Source: Sabellastarte sp. h YS-2021 (lineage: Eukaryota > Annelida > Polychaeta > Sabellida > Sabellidae). From it: 64,000 bases of DNA. The first letter of the stretch is position 1, and each line of letters opens with the position of its first letter. The notes under the pieces are model-generated. The model was given only the letters and a program-made list of their open reading frames with translations, was not told the origin of the DNA and did no database searches. The position numbers and the translations under genes were made by a program. Of the stretch, positions 23,616 through 36,200 are shown one piece after another. The DNA is taken from contig OZ024940.1 of NCBI GenBank assembly GCA_964017235.1, positions 30,002,573 to 30,066,572 on the forward strand, read 5' to 3'.

Positions 23616-23832
23616 GTGGTGGTGGACCAATTCACGCCCATGTTCCTATTCACGTCCACCCCTAAATTTATCCAAAACAATCAAAGTTAAACAATAAATT
23701 ACAAATGTAAATGATCCATTTGATGAGTATCTATGATGTGGTAAACATCTTCTCTATGAAAAATTATAAATTTTCAAGAAAATTGTGGGTGGGCCTGAAT
23801 TGATACGCGGGCGTGAATTGGTCCACCACCAC
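23616..23832. mobile_element. TA-flanked MITE, 217 bp (GTGGTGGTGGACCAATTC ends)
   Basis: The termini GTGGTGGTGGACCAATTCAC and its inverse GTGAATTGGTCCACCACCAC are flanked by TA. A second copy of exactly the same length is at 25,077-25,293. Confidence 0.85.
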
Positions 23833-24442
23833 TATATTATGAACCGAAAATACTTTTTTTTAGGTTATATTCAACATATTGTTGATAGTTTAAGTTATCG
23901 ATATTTTTACATTATATTTCTTAAACTATCATTTAACAACAATAAAATGCAATAATAATTGAGATCCGTGGTTTAGAAGGGACTCAGAAGAAAAATCTTA
24001 CTTCCGGGAAAAATTTCACGTTACACCGGCCTTCCTTTTTGCTCTGGATTTATGCAGCGTTCTTACCGGCTGTAAACACGACCTCACAGCCTGTAAATTT
24101 GTCAAGAACGGTGTCACAGGTGGTATTTACGACTGGTGAGTTGGGTGCAACCAGAAACTTTCCAATTTGTGACCTTCACCTCTAATGACAACAAAGATGG
24201 AGGCTACATGTGCTTTCGTTATAAAAATCATGTTAAATAAAGTGTTTCGGTACTCTGGATTTTGATAAATAACATTGGAATAGGTTTAACAAATGAAATA
24301 TGCATCATTTGCATGGCGGATAACGAAATATTGTGATTTCTTTTATTTCTTTCTCTTTGTCATTTGTGTTTGTTTACATACACACATAAACAGACAGACG
24401 GTGAATTGTTAAGAATGGTCAAAACTTTCCACTGGTATATAC

Positions 24443-24945
24443 TAGGGGTGTGACAGGGTGCCCGGTCACCGAAAGACGGTGACAATCTATGAAACTACCG
24501 GGTATATTTTAACGTTCGTGGAAACCGAAAATCTATACTTCCTTTACAGAAAAGGTACAAATTGTGTTGAATAAAATAAATATAACAATAAAAAGTGTTT
24601 TACTTACCCTAGAACTCCATTATCTATCATATTTTATCACAACTTGAGCTTCAGTACACCTTAAGTACCTGGACTTCCTGTTTGGGGATTTACCGTAATC
24701 AACTAAACTATCTCCATAGCAACCATAGATCATTTCCTGTCTGCAGGTAAGTACTCTCTTTTATGCTAGTATCCAGTTTAACTGTATTTTGTGTTGCTTT
24801 TTTTGACAAAAGGATCATTTTTGCCTTAAAAAACGAAGCAAAATGGTCTAATATTAAGCTTTTGGATGTTCACGATCTCCGGTTACGGTCCGGTTATTTC
24901 CCGCGGATTAACCGGAGTCTAAATATTGTCCCCGTCTCACCCCTA
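24443..24945. mobile_element. hAT-type MITE (TAGGGGTGTGACAGGG ends), 503 bp
   Basis: TAGGGGTGTGACAGGG at the left and CCCCGTCTCACCCCTA at the right are imperfect inverted repeats. They are flanked by perfect 8-bp duplications GTATATAC (24,435-24,442 and 24,946-24,953). Confidence 0.9.
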
Positions 24946-25076
24946 GTATATACGTACTCACAGGTGGTGCGCACCACTTGTGAATTTCCGTCTGAATGCA
25001 GCATTCATAGGTTGTGAAATCGTGTGCACCAATCCTGAGTTCGTATCTACCAATGGGAAACTTTGTGTGTTTTCTA

Positions 25077-25293
25077 GTGGTGGTGGACCAGTTCATGCCC
25101 GTGTACCCATTCACGCCCACCCCTAAATTTCTCCAAAACAATCACAGTTACACAATAAATTACCAATGTATATGATCATTTTGATAATTATCTGTGACGT
25201 GGCAACCATCTTTTGTATGAAAAACTATGAATCTTTAAGAAAATTGAGAGTGGGTGTGAATAGGTACACGGGCGTGAATTGGTCCACCACCAC
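25077..25293. mobile_element. TA-flanked MITE, 217 bp, second copy
   Basis: It has the same ends and length as 23,616-23,832, with TA on both sides. The two copies differ at scattered positions only. Confidence 0.85.
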
Positions 25294-25543
25294 TATAGTT
25301 ATTCACCACATGTATGTGTTCATGTTTATGTAAACAAATGACAAACGATGAAGAAATACGTCACAAGTTTGTAACAGGCTACCTGTAACAGCACACATGC
25401 AGAGAGAATGGGGCAATAAAATTACATAAAAAAATATGTACAGAATACTGCACCATGTAAAATTGTTTTGTGAAAGTGTGCTTTTTTCAAAGTTATTTGG
25501 ACGATATTCTTTAATTGCTTGAGTTTGTGTACTATTTTGTCTT

Positions 25544-26033
25544 TAGACCGAGTTTCTGTCCCGTCGCCAATTGCTATTGATATACTGATGGACACAATGG
25601 CGAGGGACAGAGTTCACATGTACCGGTTTTCTGTGTAAATCTCGAACTGTGGGGAATTGTTGTATTCACTTTCAAAACTCCTTGTTATGGCTATTATAGC
25701 TGTATCCAGTTTACAATACTTATGGTATTAAATTAAACTGCTTTTAGAAGCCAGGAATTTTTTTTTAGATAACTATGTAATGTTGAAGGTTTGTATACAT
25801 TTTGAAAATTGGTTGAAAAATGTACATGCCAGTTTGATTAGCATAAAATATAAGTGAACGGCACATATACAGACCTTAAAGAAACCAACTAACACTTTAT
25901 ACTTGTGGTAATATGTGTACAAATATGCCGTTCAAAATTTACACAAAAAACAGGTACATGGGAACTCTGTCCCTCGCCATTGGGTCCATCAGTATATCAA
26001 TAGCAATTGGCGATGGGACAGAAACTCGGTCTA
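25544..26033. mobile_element. MULE-like MITE with ~100-bp inverted repeats
   Basis: TAGACCGAGTTTCTGTCCCG at the left is mirrored by GGGACAGAAACTCGGTCTA at the right. The pairing runs on for roughly 100 bases (shared core TTGCTATTGATATACTGATG). Flanking 9-mers TTTTGTCTT (25,535-25,543) and TTTTGTTTT (26,034-26,042) differ at one base. Long inverted repeats and a 9-bp duplication suggest a Mutator-like origin. Confidence 0.7.
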
Positions 26034-26529
26034 TTTTGTTTTTGGCTTTTTTTTGCGGACATTTACAACAACAAAATTTGGCAGTGAAATTGCTTTCAAC
26101 AATTTCAATACGTCAGCTATTGTACACAATTTCACAACAACAGGACATTTTTCATTCTTTTCTGACTCTTCAAGAAAGTATGGAACAAAAACAGATGTCA
26201 ATTATTTTGAATTAATTTTTAATTGGTTTTGTTTACATGATAGATATACTTATTTATTTTTTTTTGTATGTTTTGTAACATCTTTATGTTAGGCAAAAGC
26301 TGTGACATATGACTTCTAAGAAGTTATCTTTTATATAGTTAAAATTTGACAGACCAAAATGGTGTCTAGAGCCAAACTCGGTTGGTGGAATGTAAAGAAA
26401 ATCATTATTTATTGAGGAATTTATAGTAGTTCAAGATTAGTTGTACAATAATAAATGAAGTAAATCACCAACTTTCACTTAACTAAACTGATTTCAACTT
26501 AAATGAAGTCAAAAAAACCTAGTAATTTC

Positions 26530-26919
26530 TAGGGCTGTGACGGGTACAAAAAAACGGCATCGAGTACTCGCCCTCTGACAACCGGCCCGAATTTGAGTAA
26601 CCGCGAGATTTAGTTCCCACCATTAGAAGTCTTCTGTAAACAAATAGTCAGTTCCGGAAACGAAACTTTTGAAGAAAAACGTCTTCTATTTGACCATATA
26701 TTATAGAATATGAAGTAAATTGTATGTTTTCAAGCGAAAATAACCACTTTAATTGATATTATATGACGGAAATGCTGAAATGTAGCATCTTTTACACAAG
26801 CGTTTGATTACGTGGGCGATAATACAATATCTCGCAAGTAACCAAGTTTTTAAAATGGACTCGAGTACAAGCCAAGACAGTCTCATACACCGAGGCTCGA
26901 GTACTCGTTCGCAGCCCTA
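26530..26919 (+). mobile_element. hAT-type MITE-4 (TAGGGCTGTGACGGG ends)
   Basis: A 390-bp element with perfect 8-bp duplications GTAATTTC (26,522-26,529 and 26,920-26,927). The interior carries ATCGAGTACTCGCCCTCTGA and AATGGACTCGAGTAC. Copies of the same length are at 47,740-48,129 and 55,430-55,819, with a shorter relative at 53,926-54,287. It ends only 73 bases upstream of the INTS2 start codon. Confidence 0.92.
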
Positions 26920-26992
26920 GTAATTTCATTGTCTCACCACAAATTATAAATTACTGATGTATTTGTAGGTTTTTAATTTAACACACCCAGCT

Positions 26993-27276
26993 ATGGCTCT
27001 GGAACGGCTCATTTCCCCGAAAACCTTTGATGCTATTCAGAGTATAGATATCGACACTATTTCCTCCCTGAGCGAGGCCAGTCTCCGCCCCGTGCTACCC
27101 TCTCTTGTGCGCATGTCTTTATGCGCGCCGTTGGATGCCAGCGCACAGTGGACACATGATCGAAAGAAGGTTTTGAAGTGCCTATCGGGTGTGGAAGTCG
27201 TCAACAGTCTTGTGGGGTTACTGTCCATAGATTTCCACGAACTGGAACAGGATGCTCGGAAAGAACAACAGTTGAG
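26993..27276 (+). CDS. INTS2: INTS2 coding exon 1
   Basis: ATG at 26,993; donor TTGAG|GTAAGG; ends with two bases of an Arg codon. Encodes residues 1-94, with CAPLDASAQWTHDRKK and DFHELEQDARKEQQL. Confidence 0.93.
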
Positions 27277-30200
27277 GTAAGGCAGGCATAACATGATATA
27301 TATCTGAACAAGTGAGTCAACTGTCGTCTTAACTAGGGATGGGTCGGTATCAAAACTATGTACACCGGAAGCTCGCCAATGCAAAACCGTACTGATTCCG
27401 GGACTCGCATTTTAGTACCCCCCAAGCAAACATAGACGTTTCCTCTTCACAACATCGCAATAAAAGTGGCCAAATGCAAAAAAAAAAAAAAAAATATGAG
27501 ATATAATCTTATAATTTCTTAAGATTTTGGGTATGTTTCTAATATTTTAACTCTTCCATCCAATGTAAAATCTCATCATTGTATTTCAGTAAAATGGTCT
27601 CGATAACGAGATACCGGGCCTACCGACCCATCCCTAGTCTTAACCTAGTAACACTCACCTGGTTATGCAGGGACGATGTTTGTAGAAGTTCGATAGTTCG
27701 CTCGCTCATTGCTCCGAACTCAAAGTTCGAAATTCAGACCCCACAAAATATTTTTTCAATCACCAACAGCACATTGCAAAGGATCTTATTTTTACCCATC
27801 TATAAAACGTATGTTTTATTAATAATATGGCAAAATGTTTGACCCAAAATTCTAAACCATTCTACAGCACTAATCCTTAGTTTTAATGGCATGTGAGACT
27901 TTGTTCCATACAGTATGAGCAGCTTCGGCAGGTATTCTGTACTTATGTTTTATCACAATGCAGCAAATTAAGAATATCCAAATTGTCCAATTTAACACAC
28001 AGATATAAACCACAATCCCTCTATCTTCAAGTTAGGGGAATGTCAGTTACTTGTGAGTTGGGGCTGTACCTGTACAGTCGGATTGGTCAAATAGCGCTTT
28101 GAGTCCTGTAGTATATGGAGATATTGCGCTGAGTATAAATACATAATAATAATAATCCCTGTTTTCAGTCATGGCTCTTCTATGAGTGTGGTTATTTTTT
28201 CATAGTTTCAAAAGTGTATAAATTTATTCATTTGGGGTTTTACATCGCTTTCAACACTGTACAGGTCATATCATGACAGGTAGTCGGAAGGGCAGAGGAA
28301 ACCAGTACATACAGTTGGTCAAGGTTCTGTACTGTAAACTGCCGACCAACGGCAAGCAACTACCAGCTTTCCCACTTGAGGCCGTGCCTGGAACTGAACC
28401 CCGGCCTCAGAGGTGGGAGGCGAGAGTGTTACCACTCTGCCACCGTGGTCCCCCTCGACAGTGTATGAAATACTGCTTTTCATTGTTATCAAAGCCCCAG
28501 AAACTGAGTTTCTAGCCCTGACAAATACCTTTAAGGTGATTTTAAAGCTAATGTGACGATTTTTGTTTATTTATTTGGAGTTTTACGTCGCTTTCAACAC
28601 TGTACAGGTCATATCACAACGGGTAGTTTTATGAACAGAGGAAACCAGTACATACAGTTGGTCAAGGTTCTGCACTGTAAACTGCTGACCATCGGTGAGC
28701 AACTCCCATCTTTCCAAAATAAGGTCTGGGATTTGAACCACTGACCTCAGAGGTGGGAGTCAAGTAGTGTTGGTATCGAATGATAATATGCACATCGATA
28801 TCAAACCATATTTTTGCCTTGCGTATCGATCGATATTGAAATATCAGGGTATTAGATGCTTTCCTGGGAGAGACCTTCCAAACTCTTTGGCGAGGTTTAG
28901 TATTTCACGAAATGTAAATAAATATGGCATTTCCGGTTTAGCGGTAAGTGAAAGATGACAAAAATAGTAGGAAAACCAATATATTCTTCAAATATTGTCC
29001 TTTATTTGAATGAAAAACATGATATTTGTACCTGTTAAGTGGTATGTTTCGATATTGATATTATACTCTACATTATTGATATCGGCAAATGTAGCATGAA
29101 TCTATAAATATTTCAATATCGATAAACAATACCAGCACTAGTGAAAACTGTGCTACTGTGGGCCCTAGTGTTACAGTTATATACAACAGGTTAAAACAGG
29201 GCAACCGACAAGGAGAAAGTATGCTGATCTCCCAGCTAGAGCACAGCGTGGCCTTGGAGTTTGAAAAGACGGATGCGGCGAGGAAACTGCGTCTCTTACT
29301 GAGCGAGCTGCTGTTTATTATGAGTCGGGTGAGTAACTATCCTTGGCAGTCGACCCCAAGTCAATACAAATTTGTGAGAATGAATATAGGAGTTCACAAG
29401 ATTGAGCATTTCAATAATAGAAAGTTGAATAGAAGGTTAACAGTCCCCCCCCCCCCCCCCCCCCCATCGCCGCTTTGGCCAAGTAAAAGTCCGAGTTAGA
29501 CAGAAGTCCGAGTTTTAGAATGTACCCCAAACGATACGGACAAAATATAGTGCACCAAAAATGTGGGGGAAATTTATATTTTTAATAATGTTAAATGAAA
29601 ACCGGTCTTTGTAACAGAAATAAAGTCCTCAGGTTCGTACTCAATGCCTTCTACAAAAAGGACGATACTTCCGGCCTAATGAACGGGCGCTACCCGTCCT
29701 TTTATAGAGGTCATGAAGTACAGACCTGAGGACTTTCTTTCTACAATTCTGAGATTAATGCATGAACAGTAGCCCGGATGTTTTTCACCTATTTTTTTTA
29801 GATTCAAGAACCTCAGGCCGAATTCTACATGAAGTCGTCGGAGTTGTTCGAAAGTTTGGTGTATTTGGAGGAAGTTGCAGATGTCCTGTGTATTGCTCAA
29901 GCTGGTTAGTTGATTTATATTAATAATCAGTGGTTAAGTTAGTTAATGAATAAATCCATTCGATAAAAGAAAGCAAACTCTGGTGACCTATCATCGCCGT
30001 AGTTCAAACTGACAGGGTTGCCACTAGTGCTGGGATCGTCGGCGATTTTTGCAGATCGAGGATCATTTGTTAGAAACGAGTTGAACTCGAGTTGGACTCG
30101 AGTGAATACACAAAAATAAAAATAAAATAAGAAAAATCCAAATATTATTACCAGTTGTGTTAAGTACCTTTTTTTGCAAGAAAAAATTTTTTTTTGCCAT

Positions 30201-33200
30201 TTAAAGTGTGCAGGTATGTATGTGCACGTCATGGAACAGCCACGCAGCTAAGGTTAATATTAAAACGGCCAATAATTATTGAGTTTTAAGTTTTGATGGT
30301 TTGATCAGTTCCAAAAATATCTCTTTGAGACAGGGTAAGTATATCATTATTTATTTTGTGAAAACTCTAGTTTATATTGTGTAACTCGATGTCATCCCCA
30401 AATATCGCCCACCGAGTTACGACTCGAGTTACCGTCAACTCGTCCCAGCACTAGTTCCCACATCCTTGAAAGTCCTTGAATTTGGCCAAAATTGAATAAA
30501 ATCCTTGAAAAGTCCTTGAATTTGTTATTGCCCAACTTCTGCATGTGCATCATCTTGTTTTACGGCTACGGCAGATTCAGACTGTCTAGTCTGAACAAAG
30601 TTTATGTTAAAATATTATTAGATGTGTTAACTAGCATTGTTGTAATGAGTTTATAAAATGTTAAAAATCATGTGACGATAAAGAATTTTGTGGGAGGAAT
30701 AGACGGCTAGAAGGGGAGGTAAAGGAGGCTGTGCCTTAAAATACATATCCTTGAGAATTGCATTGTTGTTGACCTTGAAAATCCTTGAAAAGACCTTGAA
30801 TCCAGTTATCCAAAATCTTTGGGAACTAGGGCAGGGTCGGTAGCAGATTTTCCATATCGGTATCCCGCCAGTGTAAAACCGTACCAATTCCCAGGTACCG
30901 AAAGAAGAAATTGCGTTCTAGTATATCCCCAATCGAATAGGCCCACCCACCGGAAGTAAGATTCGCAAAAAGAAAACATTGAAGTTCTGAAAGAAATCAC
31001 TATGAAAGTGCTGAAATATATAAAAATATGGGATAATAGTCTGTAATTTATTCAGATTTGAGGTTTGTTTCTAATACTTTACATTTTCTCACAATGTTAT
31101 ACACTGACTTTCGAAATACCGGATGTAAAGTGTCACCATGGTTTTTTGAAGTGAATTGGTCTCGATACCGAGATACCGGTGTTACCGATAGTGAGTGGAC
31201 GATTAGACCAACGTTCGATTAATCGTCGGTGCTATGGTACAATTGCGTTCGGTCGTGGACAACTTCTAGAAATCGATTAAATCTCACCCTTCCTTATGTG
31301 TCTTCATATCCACGTATTTTTTATATTTTAAACAGTTTCCTTAATTTTCCTGTCACGAATTTTGGGTTTGTTTATGTCTGCCGCCATATTTGCCGGAAGT
31401 GAGTGCTTTTGGTAGGTTCTAAATGTCGGAACACCGTTATTATTAACGGATTGACAAATACTTCATCCCGGAAAGTGTTTCATTGTATATTGCCTTACAG
31501 TGGAGTAAAAAAGTCGATAATGGGTCGATCATCGGTCGAAAAAATGGACGAATAATCGACCACGAAAATTGAGGCGATTCCACTCACTAGTTACCGACCC
31601 TGCCCAAGTGGGAACTCTGGTCAAACTGTATCCTACATTTCAGAATTGCCTTCTCTACTGCCGATCTGCGACGTGGCTGAAGCATTGCTTCATGTAAAGA
31701 CTGGGCCCTGGCTGCTTACTCGATTGGTGGTCAATTCACCGGATTCCTTCCGACAAGGTAAAGATGTCTGTGCATTTTGTTTGATAAATGTAATTTTAGA
31801 ACAATGAACTTTTCGCTGTTATGTCTTGACATTCGCTGATGTAGAGATTAGGCTACATATAAGTAAGTTCAATTACATGAGTCATGTCTATATTACAGTG
31901 TGTTGTCATTGGACAGATTTCAAAAAAATGAACGTTCGTCTGTCGTGCTGTGATATTTGTAAATGCAGAATTTAGGCGCTATGTAAGTAAGTCCAATTAG
32001 ATCAGTCATGTTTGCGTCGTATTGTGCCATCATATTGTAGATTTCACAACAATGAACTTTTGTCTGTTGTCCTTTCACATTCGCTGATGCAGAGATTAGG
32101 CTGTATCAGTGCATCTGATTAGATGAGTTGTATCTATATTCCAGTATTCTGTGATCTTGGGCCAGTTTTACGAAGCTTCCTTAAGATAACGATCGCCTTA
32201 AATTTAAGGATTTCTTTGAATTTCTCCCTCCTTCAAAAAATCTCAGTTTCACAAAGCCTCCTTCCTTAAAGGAGACCTTGAAAGAATGCCCTTAAATCTC
32301 TCAAGGAAGCCAAGGACCTACCTTAAATTTAAGGAAGTGTCCTTCAAGGAATGTTTAATAAATTTAAAAAAGATTTGCTCCCTCCTTAAGTTTCAAAGGA
32401 AGACCTTTGGAAAGGAGAGTTAAAGGAGGCTTTGTGAAACTGAATATTAAAGGTGGTCTTCCCAAAGGAATAAAAATGACCTTCCTTAACTAAAAGGTGG
32501 TCCTTTCCAAAGGGAGGCTTTGTGAAACCAGTCGCTGATAGATTTCAGAAATAAAAAAATGAAGTTTTGTCAGTTGTACCTGGACATTCACTCGTGCAGA
32601 GATCAGGCTCCATATGTGTGTGTCCGATTGGTTCAGTCGGTGTCTGTCTTGCAGTTTGCTACCACCTGGTGAAGAACGGAGAGAAACAGGACGAGGAATG
32701 CCCTGGGGGTCAGGCGCGCGGGAAGGCATTGCAGGAGTTGTGTTCCATTTGCGAGCGTCAGGCATTTACCGTCAGGCACCTCTGTGTGAGTGAATAAACA
32801 CCGACTGGCTGTGGTGAAGGGATTTTTTATCGATATTTCAATATTGATCGATATATCCTCCTAAATTTCAATATCGATGCTAAAAAGTGTTACGAATTTT
32901 CGAAACAGCGCTGCAGTTTATCAATTCCCCGTGGTTTGATATCATCAATATTGATACATGAAAAGATTTAGTATGAGAGTTGTCATGAGATTTTAAGTGC
33001 TTCTGTAGGTAGCTTGTATTAAATTCAAGGTCTGTTTTGTGGATCTTATATGTTAGCAAAGCGATTTTTGATAACTGAAGGATTAGTAGGTACAAAATAA
33101 TGCATTTTACGCCGTGAAACGATCTTTCAGTATTGATCAATATTCCAAGCCAAATTAGTGATTGATATCACTAATTTGATGCAAGAGGGGGGCTCGGTGG

Positions 33201-36200
33201 TGTAGCGGTTAGAGTTCTCGCCTCCAACCTCTGAGGGCCGCCGGTTCGAATCTCGGGCCGGGCGCTTCATGTTGGAAAGTTGGTGGTTACTTGACAACGC
33301 CCAGTGGTTTACAGTGCTGAATCTTGACCAACTAGTATGCATTGGTTTCCTCCACCCGTAAACTATGACCCTGGCTGTTGAACGCGACGTGAAACAAAAA
33401 AAAAATCTAAATCTGCTGGTGTCAGAGAACCTGTTCCCGGAAAGCCACATGTGATATTTCACCTCGAAAGTATGAAATATTGCTCAGAAATACTCAATAA
33501 TGTATATATTTCTGTTAGTATAAAGAGAATTAATATTCAAAATGGTACATATAATCAGAAATATAGGTTTTACAGTTTGGTGTATACAAATTTGATCGAA
33601 TCCAGTTTTCGTCGAATTTCTGTTTTCGGGACCCGGTTTCCAAATTTACTTTCGATCGTAACACCCTGTCAAGGTAAACAAAGAATTAGTGAAGCACAAT
33701 CGAACAGAGGTAAACTACGTTACGGATTCAGGGAGTTGTTTGTGAAAAAAATTAACGTTAAACTACTTGATTAAATTATCTTGGTAACATTTGTTGTAGA
33801 TTTGTAGATAATTTGATTATTTTATATTTAATATTTGATTTTCAGGGGTAGGCAGAGTGTTTTCCATACTCTTTGGCCCCCCCCAAAAAATGACCATGTG
33901 TGACAAGTTTTTAATTCTGTAATGTTCCCCCCGCCCCCCCAGGTTTCCGAGTGCCGTTTGCCCGCGTTGGCTGTGCGTCTAACACTTCAATACACCCAGG
34001 ACGCTGCACAGTTTGTCGGCGGCTTGTTGCTTGGGAGCGATGCCAACGTCCGCACCTGGTTTGCGCAGTACATCAGAAATGGCCAGAAGGTGAGCAAATG
34101 TTTATGTTTTTTTGGGGGGTGGGGGGGGGGGTGATTTTCAGGTGGCCATATGATTTCATTTTATACACAACAGACAGTAAGTGGATACATTGTTTGACAG
34201 TTTGCATGTCGATATTGAATGCAAAAAAATATTTGAATATCACTTGTAACTTGAAAACTATTTCATTTATAGAATTTTCTTTAAATATGTTATGCACCTA
34301 CTTTTAGGCAGCTATGAGATAGTTACATTTGCAGACCTATAGCTCATTGCATAGCTGGGCAACTTGTGTGTCCTTTTATCCTTTCACTTTCTACTTTGTA
34401 ACTCAAAACACAGTCAGCTGATACAGAACCCATTCATGGTCACTGATTCCTTGTTTGGTTTTAAGGTCGCTCTTGTGAACCTAACAGTTTCAGTAGATTT
34501 TCTTTTCGCCAATAACATTTACCTCTTCACATTGGTCCTTTAGCACTTTATATAAACTTTCTAAGCTGTAGGGATTAGTGGGTGGACGATTAGACCAACG
34601 TTCGATCAATCGTCAGTGTCATGGTACAATCGCGTTCGGTCACTGACAACTTCTAGAAATCGATTAAGTATTACCCTTCCTTATGTGTCTCAATATCCAC
34701 ATATTCTTTTATATTTTAGGCAGTTTCCAAAACCTTCCTTTAATAAACTAATAGATTTGTCACGAATTTTGGGTTTGTTTACAACTACCGCCATATTTAC
34801 CGGAAGTGGGTGCTTTTGGTAGATTCTATATGTCGGAAACACCGTTATTCTTACTGGATTGGAATACACTTCATCCCGGAAAGTGTTTCATGACAGTGGA
34901 GTATAAAAATCAATTATGGGTCGATCATCGGTCGGAAAAATGGACGAATAATCGACCATGAAAACTGAGGCGATTCCACTCACTAGTAGGGACGCTTTGT
35001 TTTTGTGTACAGAAACCTTTGTCTAGTTTGCAACTCGTATTGCCAAAGGATTTCAGATGTGATTTTCTTTTTTTATCTCCTGGCGGGCTTTAGCATGTGT
35101 GCGTGCGTGCGTGTGTGCGTTAGTGTGCCACGCAGATTTCTCCAAAACTGCTACAGCCACAGATTTTTTGTAAATTAATTGTCCTAATGAATTTTCATGC
35201 CCTTGAAATTTTTTTTGGTTTTTGTGGACTTGGCCTAAAGATAAGTGAGTAATAGCAATTTTAGCTACTTTGAGTAAAGGACTCGTAACTCAAAAAGTAT
35301 TGCAGTTAGAGTTTTTTCTTGAAATATGTTGTTCAGCTACTTTGTCCTTGGCTATAAGATGGTACATAGTTTGGGGTTCTATTGCATGCCATAAGTGAGT
35401 AATAGCTATTTTCTTATTTGTAGCAAAATAATGACAGAGGTAAATGTGAAATATCTTAAGAAGAATTAAAGTTAGGCTAATCTTTTCAAATATGTTGTTC
35501 ATATGTCTGAAAAGGTAAAAGGAAGAAATGATTCAATTTTTGGAGTGTTCCGGATCACTATCTGGATCTTCTGGATCAATGAAATGTAATATTTAAAGAC
35601 AGATATCACAAAAACTTATGGACGGATTTCAATGAAATTTTCAGGATATGTCTGAAAAGGTAAAAGTAAGAAATTATACAATTTTGGGATTGCTCCGGAT
35701 CATGATCTGGATCTTCTGGATCCATGAAATGTAATTTTTAAAGACAGATATCACAAAAACTTATGGACGGATTTCAATGAAATTTTCAGGATATGTCTGA
35801 AAACGTAAAAGTAAGAAATTATACAATTTTGGGATTGCTCCGGATCATGATCTGGATCTTCTGTAATTTTAAAGACAGATAACTCAAAAACGTATGGATG
35901 GATTTTCGATGAAATTTTGAGGATATGTCTGGAAAGGTAAAAGGAAGAAATGTTTCCATTTTGGGATTGCTCCGGATCACTGTCTGGATCTTCTGGATCC
36001 ATGAAATGTAATTTTTAAAGACAGATAACTCAAAAACTTATGGACGGATGTTTCAATTTTGGGGTTAATCCAGATCACTATCTGGACCTTCTGGATCCAT
36101 AAACTGTAATTTTTAAAGAGAGATAACTCAAAAATATACGGACGGATTTCGATGAAATTTTGAGGATATGTATGAAATGGTAAAAGGAAGAAATGTTTCA

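Larger units (their letters stand above)
30013..31620 (+). repeat. CCTTGAAA-rich repeat carrying nested MITEs
   Basis: The host repeat reads AGGGTTNCCAC, then many CCTTGAAAGTCCTTGAATTT words, and ends GGGAACTCTGG. It is colinear with an uninterrupted copy at 44,297-44,615. MITE-6 interrupts its left end, and MITE-1 (itself holding MITE-2) interrupts its right end. Confidence 0.7.

Noticed and set aside
32820..33175. A further ATCGATAT-rich MITE resembling MITE-3
   Set aside because: It shares only AT-rich ATCGAT words. Neither the TAGTGTTGG end nor a target duplication is present.
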